From positions 2,108,001 to 2,172,000 of the forward strand of contig OZ257149.1 in assembly GCA_965279085.1 (NCBI GenBank): a stretch of 64,000 nt of DNA, written 5' to 3'. Below, piece after piece: positions 1 to 8,708 of the stretch (its first letter is position 1; every line of letters begins with the position of its first letter). Source of the stretch: UBA7672 sp965279085. Its GTDB lineage: Bacteria; Pseudomonadota; Alphaproteobacteria; Caulobacterales; Hyphomonadaceae. The notes beneath the pieces are model-generated. The model was not told the origin of the DNA. It was given only the letters and a program-made list of their open reading frames with translations, and searched no databases. Position numbers and translations under genes: made by a program.

Positions 1-52
1 GATATTCCGAGCGATGCTCTCAAGGCGGTAGCGTCCGCAAAGATCCAGGGGG

Positions 53-943
53 GTGCTCGTGGCATCGCTGAGAACCATCGTTGCCTGGTCGGCTGCACTG
101 ACGTGTCAAAGCTTTCTGCAGGCGCACGCCCAGCAAACGCCGAACGAGGATGGCTTGTGGGTCTCTGCGGGTGCCGCGCAGCGGCTCGCTCACGCGGAGA
201 TCAAGGGCGTCCTGCGGGGAAACATCGCGCCACAGACCCCCTTTGCGAGCAAGACCAACGATACGGGCGTCTCTTATTCAGTCGGCGTTGGATATAACCA
301 CCGGATCGGCGAGAACTTCTTTGTGGGGCCCGAAGCGTCGATCGACACGTTCTACGTCGACAACAAGTTCGCGCCAGTCGCCACAAACGCGTCTGTCACC
401 CAGTTTGTCGACACCTGCTTTCCCCCGCCACCGTTCGCGCCTCCGGGAACGCCCTGCGTTTCCTTCGGCAGTTTCACCCGCGCGTTTAGCGAAAATGCCC
501 TCCTGCATGCTAAGATCGACCGCCCATACTCGGCCAACCTCAATGCTCGCGCGGGCTATTCATGGGGTGCTGGCAGTGTGTGGGTGACAGGCGGTCTCGC
601 AGCCGAGCAGGTCAAGCTCAGTTATCAGACTCCCTCGCTCAACACGTTCCAAACACCCATCCCGCTGGGCGTCATCGTTGGGATACAGCCTCTCCCCACG
701 CTCACATCCTCCCTGCCCGCCGCGGTCGTCTTGCCTGCCGAGGAACGGTCTCAGTCCAAGACGCTCGTTGGATGGAATGCGAGCGTTGGCCTGTCCTACC
801 ACCTCGGCCCGATGTCTCTATCTGCAAGCTATGTCTGGGCTGATTACGGCGAGGCTGATTTCCAGGACGGACAGCGCGTGACTGGCCTTAGGGCAATCAC
901 GACAGCGCGAACTGTCAAACTATCGCTCACCGCACCGTTCTAG
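53..943 (+). CDS. Outer-membrane beta-barrel protein, function unknown
   Basis: Probably an outer-membrane beta-barrel of about 296 residues. The first 26 residues form a signal peptide (charged start, hydrophobic core, AHA-Q cleavage site). The rest alternates short amphipathic stretches typical of barrel strands (YSVGVGYNHRIG, VGWNASVGLSYHLG, LSASYVWADYGEAD) and ends in phenylalanine, the usual assembly signal for outer-membrane proteins. One loop holds a proline/cysteine-rich stretch (CFPPPPFAPPGTPC) that could form a disulfide. The start is taken at GTG 53 behind a G-rich ribosome site; GTG 59 in the same frame is also possible. It belongs to the broad OmpA/OmpW-like barrel group. No substrate can be assigned. 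Confidence 0.6.
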   Translation: MLVASLRTIVAWSAALTCQSFLQAHAQQTPNEDGLWVSAGAAQRLAHAEIKGVLRGNIAPQTPFASKTNDTGVSYSVGVGYNHRIGENFFVGPEASIDTFYVDNKFAPVATNASVTQFVDTCFPPPPFAPPGTPCVSFGSFTRAFSENALLHAKIDRPYSANLNARAGYSWGAGSVWVTGGLAAEQVKLSYQTPSLNTFQTPIPLGVIVGIQPLPTLTSSLPAAVVLPAEERSQSKTLVGWNASVGLSYHLGPMSLSASYVWADYGEADFQDGQRVTGLRAITTARTVKLSLTAPF

Positions 944-1337
944 AGCGAATGATCGATTTTTTGATCACGTTGCGCCCGAACGAAGCAAGGACGCATATCG
1001 GTGCGACGAGGCCTTGAAGGTATCTGAATCAATCGCAACTGAGGCCGCGCGCCGCCGCGTCCCGCGAGAAATCTCCCAGCCGGAACGCGATCTTCCAATC
1101 CTGCGTTCTGTGGCCTTAAGGACCATCATCTCTATCACCCGAGGCCGACGCGGCCAGTCGATCATGTAGGTACGCCCGACACATCTCGGCCGGCTGCGCC
1201 TTCCTTTTCGGAGGCAACGAACCATCTACTACCGCCTACGCTCGATGCTGTTGTGACGTCGTGAGGCGGGTAAATAGGTCGAAGTGATTCGCCCTCCCGA
1301 CTCGGCTCACTCGCGATGCTTTGCTTTGTCGGCGATT
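944..1337. other. Intergenic stretch without a recognisable gene
   Basis: About 390 bases between two convergent genes. Open frames here have no ribosome site, no plausible composition and no recognisable motif. A weak dyad (TGATCGA, four T, TTGATCA, 950-967) follows the barrel gene but has no T-tract after it, so I do not call it a terminator. Confidence 0.5.
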
Positions 1338-2390
1338 CTAGGGACATCCTGAGAATGTCGCTGCAACTTGGCCTTGAGCCGCTTTTGATTCGCACAAAAG
1401 CGCAAACTCCAGCTTTCGGAATTTTATCGGAGGCGCGCCTGCTGCACTTTCGACAACGAGTTTTACGCCGTCTCCCTCCATCAGCCCCATGATCTGGCCG
1501 CTCTTGGGCTTATCAGGGCCGAAGGACGCGGTTGCGACCCAGGCAGAGGCGTCCCCCCTAAGAATGCCAATATTGCCAACGGCACCCGCGACATCCAGCT
1601 CATATTTCACGGCGACGGCAGCTGTATTGCCCTTCGCGATATCTGCCGATACTTGGTATCCAGAGCTTGTCGCGCTTGGAATAATGGTAACTGCACCGTC
1701 GGCACCTACAGCAACCTGGGCCTCAGAAGTCCACGGGGTCAGCGCCGGCACTGTAGTAAATCGGGCGCCATCAAACGCAAATATCGGCTCCAGTCTCGGA
1801 TAACACTGCTCGGCGACAGGCGCTACGTCGGGGCTGCTAGGTGGTTTTACACAGAACGTAGCCCACTCGAGCTTCTCGATATCAAATGGTTCGATGCCGT
1901 TTTTGGTCTCGACGATGAAACGAACTGATTCGCCTTCGACCACTGATGTCAGCTCTCCGTTCGGCTCGATGTTTGGCCCAAATTCGTTGAACGCGAGCCA
2001 GCGAGATCCATCTTCTGCAAGAATTCCAACCAGCCCGGACTCGGTTGGCTGATTGATCTGGTAACGCACGATAACATAGTCGACCTTATCGCTGGGGAGT
2101 ACTGCGCCGACCTGATAGCCGGACAGCGTCTTACTTGACGAAATTCTGTATCCGCCGCTCGCCGACGCCGCAATTTTTGCACCCTCCACGATCGGAGCCA
2201 AATTGGTCACCGGCAGGAAGGTTGCGCCAACCTTGTTCAGGACGGGCGTCAGGCTAGGCGTGTGTGAAGCGGGTGGAGCCACGGGGGGTGGTGCGGCAGT
2301 ATCGTCGGTTCCGCCTTGATCGCCGCATGACGACAATGTAACGACGAGCAGGCAAACAGATGCCATTGATTTCAGGCTTTGGGTTGTCAT
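1338..2390 (-). CDS. Lipoprotein with two copies of a ~130-residue domain
   Basis: A 350-residue secreted lipoprotein: the N-terminus is a type II signal peptide with lipobox LSSC, Cys22 being the predicted lipidation site, followed by a Pro-rich linker. The mature part is an internal duplication. Both halves contain SGYQV, a strand of the type VRYQI/VKYEL, GILxxDxSxWxAxxxFGP, a xxVEGESVRFIVE / LMEGDGVKLVVE segment, and end in FxxxKLEWATFC / FRKLEFALLC. I do not recognise the family; the pattern resembles a beta-sandwich binding domain. The ATG at 2390 is chosen over a TTG just before it. An inverted repeat lies 30 bases upstream. It stands alone next to rhamnose genes, so a surface or polysaccharide role is only a guess. 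Confidence 0.7.
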   Translation of the reverse strand: MTTQSLKSMASVCLLVVTLSSCGDQGGTDDTAAPPPVAPPASHTPSLTPVLNKVGATFLPVTNLAPIVEGAKIAASASGGYRISSSKTLSGYQVGAVLPSDKVDYVIVRYQINQPTESGLVGILAEDGSRWLAFNEFGPNIEPNGELTSVVEGESVRFIVETKNGIEPFDIEKLEWATFCVKPPSSPDVAPVAEQCYPRLEPIFAFDGARFTTVPALTPWTSEAQVAVGADGAVTIIPSATSSGYQVSADIAKGNTAAVAVKYELDVAGAVGNIGILRGDASAWVATASFGPDKPKSGQIMGLMEGDGVKLVVESAAGAPPIKFRKLEFALLCESKAAQGQVAATFSGCP

Positions 2391-2419
2391 CAACGCGTCT
2401 CAGGGCTTGAGTGAAGTCA

Positions 2420-2440
2420 GTCACCCTTTTCTATGGTGAC
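2420..2440. promoter_or_regulatory. Inverted repeat upstream of the duplicated-domain lipoprotein
   Basis: GTCACC, nine bases, GGTGAC: a perfect 6-bp dyad 30 bases before the lipoprotein ATG. A further GGTGACC occurs about 35 bases upstream of it. The position suits an operator overlapping the promoter. No protein can be assigned to it. Confidence 0.3.
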
Positions 2441-2648
2441 GGGCGAAAAGGGGGCCGTGCGATGCGACAAATGGTGACCCCACTACTTGGTGCGAAGGGC
2501 TCACTCTTCGGCACGATAAACGCAATGTAGGGAATGGAGTGTGATATCAACTACCGCCGATGACATAGCGAATGCAGACTGCCTTCTTGCAAAATAACCG
2601 CTGATAGCCGCATTGGCTATGTGCAGAATGTTTGGGGAGAAACGTCGG

Positions 2649-2792
2649 GTGAACCGCGATTCAAGAGCATCTCACGAAGACCGCACGCTTTCACCTTGGC
2701 TTGTCGCAGGCCTAGGCGTTCTGATTGTTGTTGGCGCGCCACTAGCGCTAGGGATCACTTGGTTCCTCGTCAACAAGGCCCCGCTGCAGTAG
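2649..2792 (+). CDS. Small single-span membrane protein (47 aa)
   Basis: A short gene between the lipoprotein and the IS6 remnant. From GTG 2649 it encodes 47 residues: a charged N-terminal half (about residues 1-13) and one strongly hydrophobic span around WLVAGLGVLIVVGAPLALGI. The GTG is preferred because GGGGAGA lies 8 bases upstream; an in-frame ATG at 2628 would give 54 residues but has no ribosome site. A perfect 6-bp hairpin (ATAGCC/GGCTAT, 2604-2620) sits in the leader. No family is recognisable. A longer frame from 2621 overlaps it but reads through low-quality sequence, so it is not preferred. Confidence 0.5.
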   Translation: MNRDSRASHEDRTLSPWLVAGLGVLIVVGAPLALGITWFLVNKAPLQ

Positions 2793-2877
2793 CGTCTTCG
2801 CCAAAAAACGGGCCTCAACCCAGAACTGTCAATTTAACTGAACGAGATTTTTCTGGGCTTGTGCAAGCCTCCGGCGT

Positions 2878-3155
2878 TCACGCCACCGCCCTGCTCCAGA
2901 CAGATTCCGACCGCGCACGCAGCACATGCGATGCGCCACGGCTCAGTAGATGCCGCTGAATGTTGAACGTGTTGTAGACAGTCCATTCCCTGGGCTTCGT
3001 CATCGACTACACGCCAGATCCAAACGCGCTCGCCCGCGATCCTGGAGACCATCTTATCCAGATGCCAACGGGGCGATGGCAGGAGTTTTCGGCGACGGAG
3101 GTTGGCGGCGATCTTTGCACGAACTTCACTGCCCAATAGCGGGCCTGCACCACAA
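2878..3155 (-). pseudogene. Decayed IS6-family transposase with an internal deletion
   Basis: Two separate pieces of an IS6-type DDE transposase lie in different frames on the minus strand. The upstream piece (about 3136-2995) reads IAANLRRRKLLPSPRWHLDKMV and then RIAGERVWIWRVVDDE, which matches the region around the first catalytic aspartate (WHLDE in active relatives, here WHLDK). The downstream piece (about 2976-2878) reads YNTFNIQRHLLSR and ends VWSRAVA plus stop, the typical IS6 C-terminus. The central part with the other catalytic residues is gone and the two pieces are out of frame. It lies 3' of rmlC. A possible terminal repeat (AACTGTCAATTTAA, near 2824) resembles IS6 ends, weakly. 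Confidence 0.75.
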
Positions 3156-3220
3156 TTCAGCTGACGCCTTCGTCAAACGTCTGTCGGCGGTCGTCACGGC
3201 AGACATCTCACGCTGCCCCG

Positions 3221-3784
3221 CTATCTGACGAAGGGCGAAGCAAAATCAGCGAACGGAGGCCAAGTTCTATCGCGATCATTCATGATCGCTCTAGAGGGAG
3301 CAACGGGCCAGGCAATCGCCAAATCGGGATCGTCCCATCGCAAGCCGCCTTCTGATGCTGGATCATAAGGGCCAGCAACCTTGTAGAGGACTTCGGTATT
3401 GTCTTCCTGTGCGCAGAACCCGTGAGCGAAGCCGGCCGGGATATACAACTGAGTCCAATTCGCCGCGCTCAACTCCACGCCTACATGCTTTCCATAACTG
3501 ACGGAGCCCACCCGCAAATCAACCGCAACATCAAAAATCGAACCCCGCACGACTCGCACCAACTTGGCCTGCGCCATTGGGGGCGCTTGAAAGTGCAGTC
3601 CGCGAACTACACCCTTTGTTCTGGACAATGAGTGATTGTCTTGAGTCCATTCGTGGGCAATTCCGTGGGTCGCGAGCATGTCCTGCCGAAACACCTCGGA
3701 AAAAAAACCTCGCTCGTCTGAAAATCGGCGCGGCCGAACAACGAGTACGCCTTCAATCGCCGTTTCATCGAGATCCACTGTCAA
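3221..3784 (-). CDS. rmlC: dTDP-4-dehydrorhamnose 3,5-epimerase
   Basis: Third step of dTDP-L-rhamnose synthesis: double epimerisation of dTDP-4-keto-6-deoxyglucose in the cytoplasm. The 187-residue length is normal. Family signatures are visible in order: PRRFSDERGFFSE (about 18-30), QDNHSLS, GVVRGLHFQ with the catalytic histidine (about 60-68), FDVAVDLR, IPAGFAHGF and a tyrosine in VLYKV, then WDDPDLAIAWP. The start is TTG 3784 or GTG 3778; both are weak. It follows rmlA by only 9 bases on the same strand, so the two are one transcription unit. The usual rml genes are otherwise scattered: rmlB is divergent, rmlD lies 4 kb away. Confidence 0.93.
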   Translation of the reverse strand: MTVDLDETAIEGVLVVRPRRFSDERGFFSEVFRQDMLATHGIAHEWTQDNHSLSRTKGVVRGLHFQAPPMAQAKLVRVVRGSIFDVAVDLRVGSVSYGKHVGVELSAANWTQLYIPAGFAHGFCAQEDNTEVLYKVAGPYDPASEGGLRWDDPDLAIAWPVAPSRAIMNDRDRTWPPFADFASPFVR

Positions 3785-3793
3785 CGTCCCACG

Positions 3794-4675
3794 TCAACCT
3801 TCTAGAAGACCGAGCAGGTAGTTGCCGTATCCGCTCTTCATCAGCGGCTTGGCAAGCTCTCGCAACTGGTTGTCGTCAATGAAGCCTTTTCGCCACGCCA
3901 CTTCCTCGGGCGCACAAACCTTTACACCCTGTCGCCGCTCGATCGCCGCTACAAATTCGCTAGCTTCAAGCATACTATCATGCGTACCGCTATCGAGCCA
4001 CATACTGCCCCTTCTCATGCGGATGACGTTTAGCTCCCCGCGTTCAAGATAAAGATTGTTCAGATCGGTGATCTCCAACTCGCCTCGCTTCGACGGTTTG
4101 ATCGTCCTCGCCATTCTGCACACTTCAGCGTCGTAAAAATATAGTCCGGTGACTGACCAGTTCGATTTGGGAGTCTCTGGCTTCTCTTCGATACTCACCG
4201 CTCGTCCGGCTCTATCAAATTCGACGATCCCATATCGCTCCGGGTCTTTTACTTGACTGGCGAAAACGGTAGCGCCGCGGGCCCTAGATCCTGCGATCTC
4301 AAGCTGCTCACTCAAGCCCGCTCCATAAAATATGTTGTCACCTAGAACGAGAGCGCACGCCTCGCCGGCAACAAAATCCTCCCCGATCAGAAACGCTTGC
4401 GCGAGACCTTCGGGCCTTTGCTGCACCTCATAGGAGATGCGAACTCCCCACTTAGACCCATCTCCCAGCAATTTTTGAAACGCTAGATTGTCGTCTGGGG
4501 TGGTAATTACGAGGATATCCCGAATGCCGCCAAGCATCAGTGTAGACAGCGGATAGAAGACAAGGGGCTTATCGTAGATAGGCAGCAGCTGCTTCGACGT
4601 AACTAACGTAAGAGGCCACAACCGCGAGCCAGTTCCTCCCGCCAGGATGATGCCTTTCTGTACTGATTGTTGCAT
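3794..4675 (-). CDS. rmlA: Glucose-1-phosphate thymidylyltransferase
   Basis: First step of dTDP-L-rhamnose synthesis: dTTP plus glucose-1-phosphate gives dTDP-glucose. From ATG 4675 it is 293 residues, the family norm; the frame stays open further upstream but that part is unlike RmlA. Visible signatures: GIILAGGTGSRLWPLT at the N-terminus (nucleotide binding), PIYDKPLVFYPLSTLM, LGDNIFYG (metal-binding Asp), IVEFD and SIEEKPETPKSNW, RGELEITDLNN, and WLDSGTHDSM near the C-terminus. It is upstream of and co-transcribed with rmlC, and divergent from rmlB across 148 bases that must hold both promoters. Confidence 0.95.
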   Translation of the reverse strand: MQQSVQKGIILAGGTGSRLWPLTLVTSKQLLPIYDKPLVFYPLSTLMLGGIRDILVITTPDDNLAFQKLLGDGSKWGVRISYEVQQRPEGLAQAFLIGEDFVAGEACALVLGDNIFYGAGLSEQLEIAGSRARGATVFASQVKDPERYGIVEFDRAGRAVSIEEKPETPKSNWSVTGLYFYDAEVCRMARTIKPSKRGELEITDLNNLYLERGELNVIRMRRGSMWLDSGTHDSMLEASEFVAAIERRQGVKVCAPEEVAWRKGFIDDNQLRELAKPLMKSGYGNYLLGLLEG

Positions 4676-4823
4676 CTGTGGTTCCGGCAGGTAGCCCCAT
4701 GGCACTGCTATCCAATGATCTGGTATCCTGCAACGTCGCACGCCATGGACGCTCGCCCCAAGGATGTCTACCCAGACAACCGAGCAAATTCGCAGGCATC
4801 AAAGCCGCGGTAGAGGTGCAAAC

Positions 4824-5864
4824 GTGCGTTTCATTGTTACCGGCGGCGCAGGATTTATAGGGTCGGCTCTTACGCGTCTCTTGATCGCGGACGGTCATAG
4901 CGTCCTTGTCATCGACAAGTTGACCTACGCCGGTCACATGTCTTCGCTTCGCGACGTCGCGAAGAGTCCAGCCTTTTCATTTCTGCAAGCCGATGTTTGC
5001 GATAGCGATGCTATGGAGAAGGCGCTTTCGGACTTTCAACCCCATGCGCTCTTTCATCTAGCAGCCGAAAGTCATGTGGACCGATCGATCACGGGTGCTG
5101 GCGTGTTCATCGAGACCAACATTGTCGGCACCTATCGCATGCTTCAAGCCACACGCGCATACTGGGAGCGGCTTAATGCGAGTGACAAAAGCGCCTTTCG
5201 CTTTCTTCACGTCTCGACGGATGAGGTGTACGGCTCGCTAGGGAGCCGGGGCCTGTTTGTCGAGAGCACGCCGTTCGATCCTCGATCACCCTACTCGGCC
5301 AGCAAAGCTTCAGCCGACCATCTCGTGAAAGCTTGGGGCCACACATACGGATTGCCGGTTTTGATCTCGAACTGTTCGAACAACTACGGCCCCTATCAAC
5401 TTCCTGAGAAGCTCATCCCATTGATGATTCTGAACGGACTAGAGGGGCGCAACCTGCCCGTCTATGGCGCTGGCTCGAACGTGCGCGACTGGCTGCGCGT
5501 CGACGATCACGCACGTGCACTTATCTTGATCGTGGCAGAAGGCCGTGCGGGCGAGACCTACAATGTCGGCGGCCGAAACGAGCGAAACAACCTCGATGTC
5601 GTCGTTCGAATTTGCGATCTGCTTGACGAGTTGGCGCCGGGGGGCGCGTCTAGACGTCAGCTGATCGTACACGTCGACGATCGGCCAGGTCATGATCAAC
5701 GTTACGCGATAGACGCCTCTAAGATCGAGACCGAACTTGGATGGAAGGCGAGCATGGATTTCGACCAGGGGCTCCGTGAAACCGTGCGCTGGTACCTCAC
5801 GAACGACTGGTGGTGGCGACCGCTCCGTAACGCAGGTCACGGCCTAAGCCGGCTTGGTCTTTAA
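4824..5864 (+). CDS. rmlB: dTDP-glucose 4,6-dehydratase
   Basis: Second step of dTDP-L-rhamnose synthesis, an NAD-dependent extended SDR enzyme. From GTG 4824 it has 346 residues, starting directly before the Rossmann motif FIVTGGAGFIGS; GAGGTG at 4814 is the ribosome site, so the longer in-frame start at 4764 is rejected. Seen: AESHVDRSI, STDEVYG (catalytic Asp-Glu context), PYSASKASADH with the YxxxK pair, and NCSNNYGPYQLPEKLIP substrate motif. It faces away from rmlA and runs into the oppositely oriented GtrA gene 22 bases downstream. Confidence 0.95.
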   Translation: MRFIVTGGAGFIGSALTRLLIADGHSVLVIDKLTYAGHMSSLRDVAKSPAFSFLQADVCDSDAMEKALSDFQPHALFHLAAESHVDRSITGAGVFIETNIVGTYRMLQATRAYWERLNASDKSAFRFLHVSTDEVYGSLGSRGLFVESTPFDPRSPYSASKASADHLVKAWGHTYGLPVLISNCSNNYGPYQLPEKLIPLMILNGLEGRNLPVYGAGSNVRDWLRVDDHARALILIVAEGRAGETYNVGGRNERNNLDVVVRICDLLDELAPGGASRRQLIVHVDDRPGHDQRYAIDASKIETELGWKASMDFDQGLRETVRWYLTNDWWWRPLRNAGHGLSRLGL

Positions 5865-5886
5865 GACGATCTCGATTCCGATTGAT

Positions 5887-6315
5887 CTAGCCGTGGGGCT
5901 TGGACTTCACGAAAGTGAAGCGCCTGTGTCCGAGGTAGCTTGTGAACGCGGGCGACAAAACTCCGATGCCATGAGCGACCTCAGCTGGACGCCATGTCCA
6001 GCCGATGGCGGGTAAAATCCAACTCTCAAAAGCAACTGACACGACCCACACGATAACCAGAGCGACCAAGTTCACCAGCGTAAATCGCCAGATTTCACTG
6101 GCTAGAGACCGGCCACTTTTTTCGAACACGAATAGTCGCGACAACAGATAGGCCGTGACCATCCCAAGAAGATAAGCGACAACCACGGCGACTTCGAATG
6201 ACACCCCCTGCGCCGATATGGCAATGCGCGAGAACCAGTTAACGACTGCCGCAAGCCCTCCTACCACCAAGAAGGAGGAAAACTCTTTGGCTGTCTTCTT
6301 CGTCGCCGCGTTCAT
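5887..6315 (-). CDS. GtrA-family membrane protein
   Basis: A 142-residue protein with four predicted membrane spans (roughly 14-30, 38-58, 75-97, 113-130) and the GtrA-type ending HRRFTFVKS. GtrA proteins are small inner-membrane proteins linked to transfer of lipid-linked sugars, for example in O-antigen glucosylation; the exact activity of this copy is unknown. Its ATG overlaps the TAA of the FAD oxidoreductase upstream (TAATG at 6313-6317), so the two are probably translationally coupled. A second GtrA-like gene lies at 8709. Confidence 0.85.
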   Translation of the reverse strand: MNAATKKTAKEFSSFLVVGGLAAVVNWFSRIAISAQGVSFEVAVVVAYLLGMVTAYLLSRLFVFEKSGRSLASEIWRFTLVNLVALVIVWVVSVAFESWILPAIGWTWRPAEVAHGIGVLSPAFTSYLGHRRFTFVKSKPHG

Positions 6316-7604
6316 TACTGGTCCAGTTTGCTAACCATCAGCTTGGCGAAGCGCAGGCTTTCGGAAACGCCGCGGTCCTCCGGGTAGTAGAAAGCCGTGT
6401 CTGCAATTTGCAGGCCCTGAAAGGGTGTCTGCACCGGTGGGAGGATATCGCCAAACCCGGGTTCGTACACTGGTTGTGCATGCCGCAGGCGCCCGACGTG
6501 CACATCCAGCCGGTCCTCGTCCTTCAGGTCAGGATTGATGGTTTTCAGGCATTCCCAGCTTTCCCGGATGAAAGTCTCGTCAGGGGCGGTGAACTTGGGG
6601 TTGGTCTGGGGCATATAGAACGGCACGTAAACGACGGTCTCGCCAAGCGGGCGCAGGTTCGAGAATTCGATGACGCCGGGGATTTCGAAGCGCTTGTCAC
6701 TGATGTTGACCCAGAAATACTTCGAGACCGGCCTTTTCAGCTTCAGGATCACGCACACGACCGCAACATTGCGGATGCGGGCGTATTTCGCCTTCAGCTC
6801 GTCCTGGCCGTCGGGAAGGATGCCCGCGACATAGGGCGTGGGCACGGTCGAGATGACATGGTCGGCGGGGAATTCACGGCCATCGACTGTGGCGACGCCG
6901 GTGACGTTGCCATCCCTGACGAGGATCTTGCCCGCCGGGGCGGACAGGTGGATGCGTCCCCCGCCCTTCTCGATCGCCTTCACATAGGCGTCGACCAGCG
7001 TCTGCGAGCCGCCTTCGATATAGCCGAGCTTCTCCTCGAACAGCGACTTGCGCGAGCGGCCGATGCGCTTGATACGCTGCCAGACCCAGGCGGCGGAGAC
7101 ATGCTCGGCCATCTCATAGAACTTGAAGTGCATGAGCGGCTTCCATAAGCGCTCATAGGTCTTGCGGCCCAACCAACCGACATACCATTGCTCGGCATTG
7201 ATCTTGTCGAGCTTGCTCCAGTCCTTGCGCTTGGTGGAGTGGAAGGCCTGCAGGCCGTAGCGCAGCTTTCCGATCGGCCCGAGTTTCGGGAACGTCAGCA
7301 GCGAGACCGGATCGCCCCACGGATAGAGCTTGCCATCATAGAACAGGCCCATCTTCGTTGTGCGCCACTTCATTGCGCCGTCGAGGCCGAGCTCTTTCAA
7401 CGCTTCGATCGTGTCATGATCGCTAAGCGCGCAGAAATGATAGAAGCGCTCGATCGACAGGCCGCCGAAATCGAAATGCGAGGCCATGCCGCCGGCGACG
7501 GGCGCGGCTTCGAGCAGGTCGACATCGAAGCCGCGCCGCACGCCATGCCAGGCGGCGGCGAGCCCCATCGGGCCGGCTCCAAGAACAACAAGCCGTTTTG
7601 CCAT
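6315..7604 (-). CDS. FAD-dependent oxidoreductase, amine-oxidase/mutase-like
   Basis: A 429-residue flavoprotein. The dinucleotide-binding motif VLGAGPMGLAAAWHG followed by DLLEAAPVAGGMASHF is at residues about 5-45, the typical FAD site of the protoporphyrinogen-oxidase/UDP-galactopyranose-mutase-like group. A second FAD contact region, HVISTVPTPYVAG, is mid-protein. ATG 7604 is chosen because the Rossmann motif follows at once; the longer frame to 7709 overlaps the next gene. Between an SDR epimerase (22 bases upstream) and a GtrA gene (overlapping), it most likely modifies a nucleotide- or lipid-linked sugar. The substrate is not determinable. Confidence 0.8.
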   Translation of the reverse strand: MAKRLVVLGAGPMGLAAAWHGVRRGFDVDLLEAAPVAGGMASHFDFGGLSIERFYHFCALSDHDTIEALKELGLDGAMKWRTTKMGLFYDGKLYPWGDPVSLLTFPKLGPIGKLRYGLQAFHSTKRKDWSKLDKINAEQWYVGWLGRKTYERLWKPLMHFKFYEMAEHVSAAWVWQRIKRIGRSRKSLFEEKLGYIEGGSQTLVDAYVKAIEKGGGRIHLSAPAGKILVRDGNVTGVATVDGREFPADHVISTVPTPYVAGILPDGQDELKAKYARIRNVAVVCVILKLKRPVSKYFWVNISDKRFEIPGVIEFSNLRPLGETVVYVPFYMPQTNPKFTAPDETFIRESWECLKTINPDLKDEDRLDVHVGRLRHAQPVYEPGFGDILPPVQTPFQGLQIADTAFYYPEDRGVSESLRFAKLMVSKLDQ

Positions 7605-7626
7605 GAAGGCTCCGAACGTGGCCTGA

Positions 7627-8553
7627 TCAGAAGGTGAGCGCGACCTTCGAATAGACCGGGTGGTTGAAGGTAAGGTCCAGCGCCTCGCGAAGCGGGGTCG
7701 CTGGGACATTGAAGATGGCGGGCCAGTCGATGACCTCGAAGGTCTCGGAGATCACCAGCGCCTCGAGCTGTTTCGTCGTGAAGGGCGGGTTCTTGTCGAA
7801 GGTGGCCCGCGCGGCCAGCAGAGCGCCGAACAGCGTGTACGGAATCTTGATGACGGTGGCGCGCGCCTTGGCGACTTCCTTGATCATGCGGATGAGGTCG
7901 ATGTAGTCGACCTTCGCGAGGCCCGAGATGTTGTAGGCGCCCGTGAGCTGCGTCTTGAGCGTCGAGTCGACGATGGCGCTGAAGTCGCCGGCGTAGAGCG
8001 GCTGGCGCGGATAGCGGCCGTGGCCGGGGATCGGGAACACCAGCGAGCGGTCCATGAAGCGGCGGAGCCAGCCCAGGTGCTTTCGGTCGAACCAGCCGAA
8101 CATCAGGGTCGGCCGGAGGATGACGTGCTGGAGCGAGGTCTGCGCGACGACAGCCTCCTGCGCCTTCTTGCTCTCGGTGTAGAGGTCGACGGCCTTCGAA
8201 TTCACGACCGACGAGGAGATGTGGCAGAGATACTTCGCTTGCCCGCCCGCGGCCGCTTCGAGAATGCGATTGGTCGAGGTGATGTTGTTGCGGGTGAATG
8301 GCTCCTGCTCGAGACCGCCGATCTGGGCCTGCAGCATCACGATCTTGTCGCACTGACGCACTTCGGCGGCCCACGCACCGGGGTCCGCGAGGTCGGCTTC
8401 GATGACATCGATCTCGGGGTGCAGTTCGCGCAGGATCTTCGTGTTCTGCGGATGCTTGTCGATGGCGAGGATCGAAACGCCAGCGTCGGCCTTCAGTTTC
8501 GGGATGAGGTTCTGGCCAACCAGTCCCGCCCCCCCTGCAACCAGCACACGCAT
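7627..8553 (-). CDS. NAD-dependent sugar epimerase/dehydratase (extended SDR)
   Basis: A 308-residue extended short-chain dehydrogenase. The N-terminal Rossmann motif VLVAGGAGLVGQNL is followed by an acidic residue after the second strand (LAIDKH), which favours NAD. The catalytic region reads HISSSVVNSKAVDLYTESKKAQE, giving the SxnYxxxK arrangement. It is the first gene of a three-gene minus-strand unit (epimerase, FAD oxidoreductase, GtrA). Together these resemble a nucleotide-sugar modification and transfer module placed inside the rhamnose locus. Substrate unknown. Confidence 0.85.
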   Translation of the reverse strand: MRVLVAGGAGLVGQNLIPKLKADAGVSILAIDKHPQNTKILRELHPEIDVIEADLADPGAWAAEVRQCDKIVMLQAQIGGLEQEPFTRNNITSTNRILEAAAGGQAKYLCHISSSVVNSKAVDLYTESKKAQEAVVAQTSLQHVILRPTLMFGWFDRKHLGWLRRFMDRSLVFPIPGHGRYPRQPLYAGDFSAIVDSTLKTQLTGAYNISGLAKVDYIDLIRMIKEVAKARATVIKIPYTLFGALLAARATFDKNPPFTTKQLEALVISETFEVIDWPAIFNVPATPLREALDLTFNHPVYSKVALTF

Positions 8554-8708
8554 TAACGTTTCACCTGACCATGCCTGGGTTGCTGTCCCAAGGCGAAACA
8601 GCGGGTCTGCAAATCACAGGCCATTGGGTGGGGTCAACGACGCTTAGAGAGTTTTAAGCATGGAGTGTGACAAGTGCGACTCGTTCCAGCAGTTTTGTGT
8701 GTCCCTTC

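Noticed and set aside
950..967. A T-rich dyad after the first gene as a terminator
   Set aside because: The T residues are in the loop, not after the stem, and the stem is short and imperfect.
2621..2959. A 112-codon frame over the small membrane-protein gene
   Set aside because: It runs on into the IS6 remnant antisense; the shorter frame with a ribosome site and membrane span explains the region better.
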